A program made the translations under genes and the position numbers. From assembly GCA_017847885.1 (NCBI GenBank), contig JAGAUA010000055.1:1-64000 (forward strand): a stretch of 64,000 nt of DNA. Direction: 5' to 3'. Shown here in pieces: positions 61,635 through 64,000 of the stretch. The number at the start of each line of letters is the position of its first letter. Position 1 is the first letter of the stretch. This DNA comes from Oscillospiraceae bacterium. Lineage in GTDB: Bacteria; Bacillota; Clostridia; Oscillospirales; Ruminococcaceae. The notes under the pieces are model-generated. The model was given only the letters and a program-made list of their open reading frames with translations, made no database searches and was not told the origin of the DNA.

Positions 61635-62033
61635 TTACTGCGTGTCGTTGTCCTCGGCATTTTCGCCGGAAGCCGCATACGTCTCCTTGAAATACGCATT
61701 AATGTTCCTGCCGAACATGAGTATAAGCAGCGAAACAACGTCAAGCACCGCCGTGACTCCCACAGCAATTACATACACCGGCAGAAAGTCACCCGTAAAC
61801 CGTGCCGCCACGGCGCTGATAAGCGCAAGCACGGGTACGTCCGCAATGCGAAGCAGTATCGCAAAATTCCTCGCGGTTAGACTTCCCTTTTTTATGTGAT
61901 AAGCCGCGGCAAAGCCCATTGCCGCCATCGGGATATTGAAAGTAAGCAGCGAAAAAGCCGATATGACAAAGCACATCACCGACACGGCGGCGGCGGTTTT
62001 CCTGCCCCTTTCAGCGCTGTCCGACAACGTCAT
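61635..62033 (-). CDS. four-span membrane protein of unknown function
   Basis: This encodes 132 residues with about four hydrophobic segments (12-35, 40-50, 55-75 and 85-108) and an acidic tail (about 117-132). The start ATG at 62033 lies 6 bp past the rsfS stop, with CTGGAG upstream. No family was recognised beyond small multi-span proteins. It sits between rsfS and leuS in the same operon, so it is coexpressed with ribosome-related genes, but no role can be drawn from that. Confidence 0.75.
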   Translation of the reverse strand: MTLSDSAERGRKTAAAVSVMCFVISAFSLLTFNIPMAAMGFAAAYHIKKGSLTARNFAILLRIADVPVLALISAVAARFTGDFLPVYVIAVGVTAVLDVVSLLILMFGRNINAYFKETYAASGENAEDNDTQ

Positions 62034-62039
62034 CAGTCA

Positions 62040-62393
62040 TCACTCCAGATATTTTTTTATATCGACCTCATGACCGTCCTGCCACAGACGTTCAAGGTTA
62101 TAAAACTCGCGGGTCTCCTTATAAAAAATGTGGACCACCACATCGGAATAATCAAGGATAATCCAGTTTGAGCCGTTGTTTCCCTGAACCTGTCTCGGCT
62201 CGGCGCCCATTTCCTTTAGGCGGAATTCAAGCTCGTCCGCAAGAGATTTTGTATGGGTCGTTGAAGTACCGTTTGCAATTATAAAATAGTCGGCAATTAT
62301 AGTCAGGTCCTTGATGCCGATAACGCGGATATCCTCCGCTTTTTTGCTGTCAAGTATCTTCACAGCGGCGGTAAGCAGTTCTTCCTGAGTCAT
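62040..62393 (-). CDS. rsfS: ribosomal silencing factor RsfS
   Basis: The 117-residue product has the RsfS/YbeB motifs: DIRVIGIKDLTIIADYFIIA near the start and NWIILDYSDVVVHIF-YKETREFYNLERLW near the end. It binds L14 and stops the 30S and 50S subunits from joining in starvation. Its ATG overlaps the yqeK stop by 4 bp (ATGA). This fits the conserved nadD-yqeK-rsfS cluster. Confidence 0.97.
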   Translation of the reverse strand: MTQEELLTAAVKILDSKKAEDIRVIGIKDLTIIADYFIIANGTSTTHTKSLADELEFRLKEMGAEPRQVQGNNGSNWIILDYSDVVVHIFYKETREFYNLERLWQDGHEVDIKKYLE

Positions 62394-62986
62394 TCTTCGT
62401 CATTCCTTTCCTTTTCTTTCTTTTTTAACACGTAATGATTATACGCTTCTATCGTGTGGTAAGGAAGCATTGAGCCTTTTGCGGCAACGTCTGTAACGGA
62501 AAACTTCAACGCTTCAAGCATAGCCTTGTCCATGCTTTGAAAAGCAAGCTTCCGCATTTTGTTCACGTCCTTGTAGTTACGGTCTGCGGAAATAAGGTCT
62601 GCTATGTATATTATCTCCTCCAGCCTGCTCATGCCAGCCCTGCCCACGGTATGGTATCTCACCGCGTTCAGCAGGTCGCCGTCATGGATATGCAGAACTG
62701 TCTCGGCATAGTATGCGCCTGCTATCGCATGAAAAAGCGGCGGCGTGACCCGCTCTACATCGGACACGTTCATATCCGAATGTAAGACCATTTCAAGCTG
62801 TTCATCCTTGGGTATTTCCTTGCAAATATCGTGCATCAGTCCTGCAAGGTACGCCTTTTCCGGGTCGGGATAATCATAATGCAGCGCAAGCTTTTTTGCT
62901 TCGTCGGCAACGTTCAGGCTATGCTGAAATCTTTTTCCCGAAAGCCGTATGCCAAGAATATCCTTGATCTCTGAAGCGGAATACAC
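62390..62986 (-). CDS. yqeK: HD-domain YqeK-like bis(5'-nucleosyl)-tetraphosphatase
   Basis: The 198-residue hydrolase has the HD motif: RFQHSLNVADEAKKLA provides the first His, LMHDICKE the HD pair, and a later YHTVGR the downstream His. YqeK homologues cleave diadenosine tetraphosphate symmetrically. GTG at 62986 has AAGGGGGAG upstream. It lies 12 bp after nadD and overlaps rsfS. Confidence 0.94.
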   Translation of the reverse strand: MYSASEIKDILGIRLSGKRFQHSLNVADEAKKLALHYDYPDPEKAYLAGLMHDICKEIPKDEQLEMVLHSDMNVSDVERVTPPLFHAIAGAYYAETVLHIHDGDLLNAVRYHTVGRAGMSRLEEIIYIADLISADRNYKDVNKMRKLAFQSMDKAMLEALKFSVTDVAAKGSMLPYHTIEAYNHYVLKKKEKERNDEE

Positions 62987-62998
62987 GGAAACTCCCCC

Positions 62999-63610
62999 TT
63001 ATCGGACGGTATAGAGCTTATGCTCCAATATATATTTTACTACATTTTTCGGAACATAGCAAGATATATCCTGATTTTTTATAATTTTTTCACGAATTTC
63101 TGTGGACGACATCTCATACGCGTCGGTGCTGACAAGCAAAACCTCTCCGTGCTTTCTAAGCTTTTCCGCCTGCGCTTCAAGCTTGTCCATGTCCGCTTCG
63201 CCGTCCTCACGGGAAGCTGCGATAACGGTACACATCGAAAGTATCTCCTCGTAATTCCGCCACTTTTCAAATGACAGCAGCATATCGCTGCCCATGATGA
63301 AAAACAGCTTGTCCTCGGGGTAAGCTGCACGGAAATGCCGCAGAGTATTTACCGTATAGCTGACCTCTGAAAGTGAAATCTCATAGTCGCTGACGGTGAC
63401 GAAAGGCATATCCTCAAATGCGAGCCTGCACATTTCAAAGCGGTCTGCTGCGGCGGCAGGCTTGCGCTCATTATTCTGCTTGAACGGGGAAATTGCCGTG
63501 GGCATAACGATAACTTGGTCAAGCTTCACCTTGCCGCAGATCTGTCTGACAAGGTTAACGTGACCGTTGTGTATCGGGTCGAAGCTTCCGCCAAAAATTG
63601 CGCGGCGCAT
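62999..63610 (-). CDS. nadD: nicotinate-nucleotide adenylyltransferase
   Basis: The 203-residue enzyme joins nicotinate mononucleotide and ATP in NAD synthesis. The start RRAIFGGSFDPIHNGHVNLV has the HxGH-type nucleotidyltransferase motif, and the late STEIREKI (the usual ISSTxIR site) closes the active site. Its ATG shares a base with the yhbY stop (TAATG), so the two are coupled. Confidence 0.97.
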   Translation of the reverse strand: MRRAIFGGSFDPIHNGHVNLVRQICGKVKLDQVIVMPTAISPFKQNNERKPAAAADRFEMCRLAFEDMPFVTVSDYEISLSEVSYTVNTLRHFRAAYPEDKLFFIMGSDMLLSFEKWRNYEEILSMCTVIAASREDGEADMDKLEAQAEKLRKHGEVLLVSTDAYEMSSTEIREKIIKNQDISCYVPKNVVKYILEHKLYTVR

Positions 63611-63903
63611 TACTTTACCTTAATGTCGATTTTCGGATTTTGAGGGTTGCGCTTGAAAAGCACGAACTTGTTTCCGATAACCTGCACGACCTCTGATTTT
63701 GTCTTTTCCGCAAGCTCGTTTGCCGCCTCGGCAGGAGAAAGCATACAGCCGTCCTGAACCTTCATTTTGATAAGCTCTCTCGCTTTAAGTGCGTCGGAAA
63801 CCTGAGTTACCAGCGTGTCGATTATGCCGTTTTTGCCAACCTGCAAAATCGTATCCTCCGTTGAAGCAATGCTTCTGAGTTTTGCTCTCTGTTTGCTGTT
63901 CAT
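63610..63903 (-). CDS. yhbY: CRM-domain ribosome assembly RNA-binding protein YhbY
   Basis: The 97-residue product is a single CRM domain: KQRAKLRSIASTEDTILQVG at the start and a KVQDGCMLSPAEAANELAEK helix, ending in the QVIGNKFVLFKRN strand. YhbY binds pre-50S particles. ATG 63903 is preceded by AAAGGATTG. It precedes nadD and follows the end of another gene by 12 bp. Confidence 0.96.
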   Translation of the reverse strand: MNSKQRAKLRSIASTEDTILQVGKNGIIDTLVTQVSDALKARELIKMKVQDGCMLSPAEAANELAEKTKSEVVQVIGNKFVLFKRNPQNPKIDIKVK

Positions 63904-63915
63904 ATAATCAATCCT

Positions 63916-64000
63916 TTACTGTTTAATGGAAATATCATCAAGTGAAAGAGTTGCCACCGCGTTAAGGCTTTCGTCGGCGCGCCTGCCTGCAAGGTAGTCG
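63916..64000 (-). CDS. C-terminal end of a further gene, cut by the window edge
   Basis: A minus-strand frame enters from the right edge and ends in TAA at 63916-63918. The visible 27 residues begin DYLAGRRADESLNAVATLSL and end in DDISIKQ. It lies 12 bp before yhbY on the same strand, so it belongs to the same operon. obgE is the gene most often found here in related bacteria, but this tail is too short to confirm it. Confidence 0.6.
   Translation of the reverse strand, partial: DYLAGRRADESLNAVATLSLDDISIKQ

Noticed and set aside
59955..61880. 641-codon open frame on the plus strand
   Set aside because: It lies antisense to leuS, which has full motif support. Long antisense frames arise here from codon bias; no ribosome site or family likeness was seen.

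Overview
The window looks like the chromosome of an anaerobic, fibre-degrading Firmicute of the Ruminococcaceae/Oscillospiraceae type. The basis is gene content: hprK, rapZ and whiA, a T-box leader, SAM-I and FMN riboswitches, an ECF riboflavin transporter, YlmC/YmxH- and SpoIIM-like proteins, and enzymes for cellulose, mannan and xylose use (GH5 with a Big_2 domain, a GH130 mannosylglucose phosphorylase, a CE2-type esterase, xylose isomerase and xylulokinase). Genus assignment is inference. No phage, insertion sequence, CRISPR array or tRNA gene was recognised. Promoters are often close to the TTGACA-17-TATAAT consensus, and TTG start codons are common.

Layout. 1-455 holds three minus-strand consensus promoters and what looks like the leader of an rRNA operon lying off the left edge. 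0.6-6.5 kb: a zinc-ribbon membrane protein, an MFS transporter, tex and an ECF-type membrane protein with an extra tail. 6.6-10.8 kb: a minus-strand run that starts with a T-box leader (apparent specifier UAC, Tyr) and passes through a radical SAM protein, a methyltransferase, a VOC protein and a NUDIX hydrolase to tyrS. 10.8-17.6 kb: a sugar isomerase, a lipoprotein, GH130, a thioesterase, a CE2 esterase and an HtrA protease. 17.7-21.7 kb: one very large unrecognised gene whose protein has about twelve 50-residue helical repeats and a C-terminal zinc ribbon. 22-23.3 kb: a GH4 relative lacking the usual metal ligands.

23.4-35.2 kb is a minus-strand housekeeping block (tsf, rpsB, ylmC/ymxH, mreB, comF, recD2, pnp, rpsO, two membrane proteins, proC). 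35.4-45 kb is a plus-strand run (hprK, PHP phosphoesterase, murB, rapZ, whiA, a cysteine hydrolase, dnaE), then pfkA with its own promoter. 45-55 kb is accessory: unknown proteins, feoA, xylA-xylB, an AraC-GGDEF fusion, a sugar acetyltransferase, a lipid kinase and a secreted GH5 glucanase. 55-64 kb is minus-strand: metK behind a SAM-I riboswitch, ribU behind an FMN riboswitch, a Cys/Asp-rich zinc-ribbon protein, efp, rpsU (TTG start), leuS, rsfS, yqeK, nadD, yhbY and the tail of one further gene.

The carbon genes fit together. A secreted GH5 cuts beta-glucan, GH130 phosphorolyses mannosyl-glucose inside the cell, CE2 and the acetyltransferase handle acetyl groups, XylA/XylB feed xylose to the pentose phosphate pathway, PfkA runs glycolysis, and HprK controls catabolite repression. 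The most unusual items are the giant repeat protein, the T-box run ending in tyrS, a family of roughly 100-bp palindromes that vary in a covarying way, the pnp terminator that contains the next gene's Shine-Dalgarno sequence, and the metal-ligand-less GH4 protein.
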